Of a DNA stretch of 59,192 nucleotides, positions 58,936 through 59,192 are shown piece by piece. The DNA comes from Gnetum montanum (Eukaryota; Streptophyta; Gnetopsida; Gnetales; Gnetaceae). Below the pieces are notes generated by a model. That model did no database searches and was not told where the DNA came from. It saw nothing but the letters and a program-made list of their open reading frames with translations. The stretch's first letter is position 1, and each line of letters starts with the position of its first letter. The translations under genes were made by a program, and so were the position numbers. The stretch spans positions 1 to 59,192 of the forward strand of contig MNCI01022504.1 in NCBI GenBank assembly GCA_015680685.1, in the 5' to 3' direction.

Positions 58936-59192
58936 TGATGAGTGTTGAACCCAAAAAATTTATTCAATTTTAATAAGTATTTTTGTCAAACTTATGCATT
59001 TTAATTAATTTCATTCTATATATCATATAGTTAATTGTATATTTAACGATTATTTTATTTGTTTATGTAAGTTGTAAATATTAGTTTATTATTATTTTAT
59101 GATTAGTTAATTGGTGTGGTTTAGTTTATTTTAATTTTAGTTTAACTAGTACAATGTATTATTATATATTAATGAGATTATAATTACATGTA
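58936..59192 (+). repeat. Start of Z 3' LTR, then unrelated AT-rich sequence
   Basis: TGATGAGT fits the LTR start, but the next sequence (TGTTGAACCCAAAAAATT) does not match the Z 5' LTR. It has the form of another LTR start (TGTTGAAC), so a different retrotransposon may have inserted eight bases into the LTR. The window ends before this can be settled. Confidence 0.45.

Larger units (their letters stand above)
46402..59192 (+). mobile_element. Element Z: near-complete Athila-type retrotransposon with ORF3
   Basis: 5' LTR, PBS, gag, protease-RT-RNase H-integrase, spacer with an internal promoter-like module, ORF3 and PPT, 12.5 kb before the 3' LTR. It shows the full layout from which the shortened elements derive. 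The 3' LTR is only just entered at 58936 and departs from the 5' LTR after about eight bases. Confidence 0.9.

Overview
This window is repeat-dense, AT-rich, CpG-poor plant nuclear DNA. I see no cellular gene, RNA gene, CRISPR array or prokaryotic signal. Almost all of it is decayed Ty3/Gypsy LTR retrotransposons of the Athila type: a very long Gag, an FMDDF reverse transcriptase, a long spacer after pol, and a primer-binding site resembling the 3' end of plant tRNA-Asp. L1-type LINE debris fills much of 41.1-46.4 kb. The species cannot be told from the sequence; a seed plant with a large repetitive genome is my best guess. The N tract and three single Ns mark a draft assembly.

Layout. (1) Element 'A0', plus, 1-5405: 3' part only (RNase H, integrase, spacer, PPT, a 1.38-kb LTR with a 34-bp tandem array). 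(2) 5406-7152: no gene; a palindrome tract and interleaved inverted repeats. (3) Element 'B1', split in two: 3' half on minus at 7158-11979 (LTR, ORF3) and 5' half on plus at 26486-30982 (LTR, PBS, gag). (4) Element 'H1', 11980-22859 plus 30983-31643 (minus), inserted in B1. (5) Element 'N1', 12461-19411, complete from LTR to LTR, inserted in the 5' LTR of H1. (6) Element 'M2', minus 31644-38003, with its 3' end on plus at 22860-24606. (7) 38004-46401: LTR fragments and LINEs. (8) Element 'Z', plus, 46402 to the window end: LTR, PBS, gag, pol, spacer, ORF3, PPT, start of 3' LTR.

The odd arrangement resolves if about 22860-31643 is one ~8.8-kb inversion. Flipping it back rejoins the 3' LTR of H1, the 3' spacer of M2, and the two halves of B1. 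It also pairs target-site duplications that now lie kilobases apart in opposite orientation: ATTTA (B1), ACACC (H1) and CTTGA/CTCGA (M2). N1 has its own CTCTC pair. Order of events: B1, then H1 into B1, then N1 into H1. M2 inserted beside B1. The inversion came after both H1 and M2.

The most interesting biology is in Z, B1 and H1. They carry a third long reading frame ('ORF3', about 920-945 codons in Z and B1) in the position where some Athila elements have an env-like gene. It begins M(A/T)PKR directly after a splice-acceptor-like CAG, is rich in coiled coil, and has no obvious membrane segment. In Z and B1 a second copy of that element's own LTR promoter module (short palindromes plus TATA box) sits about 0.45-0.56 kb upstream of ORF3, suggesting an internal promoter. 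N1, B1 and M2 have each lost most of pol by a different deletion, and all three deletions are in frame and keep the same short C-terminal tail. All reading frames here carry stops, so the present copies are dead or depend on others.
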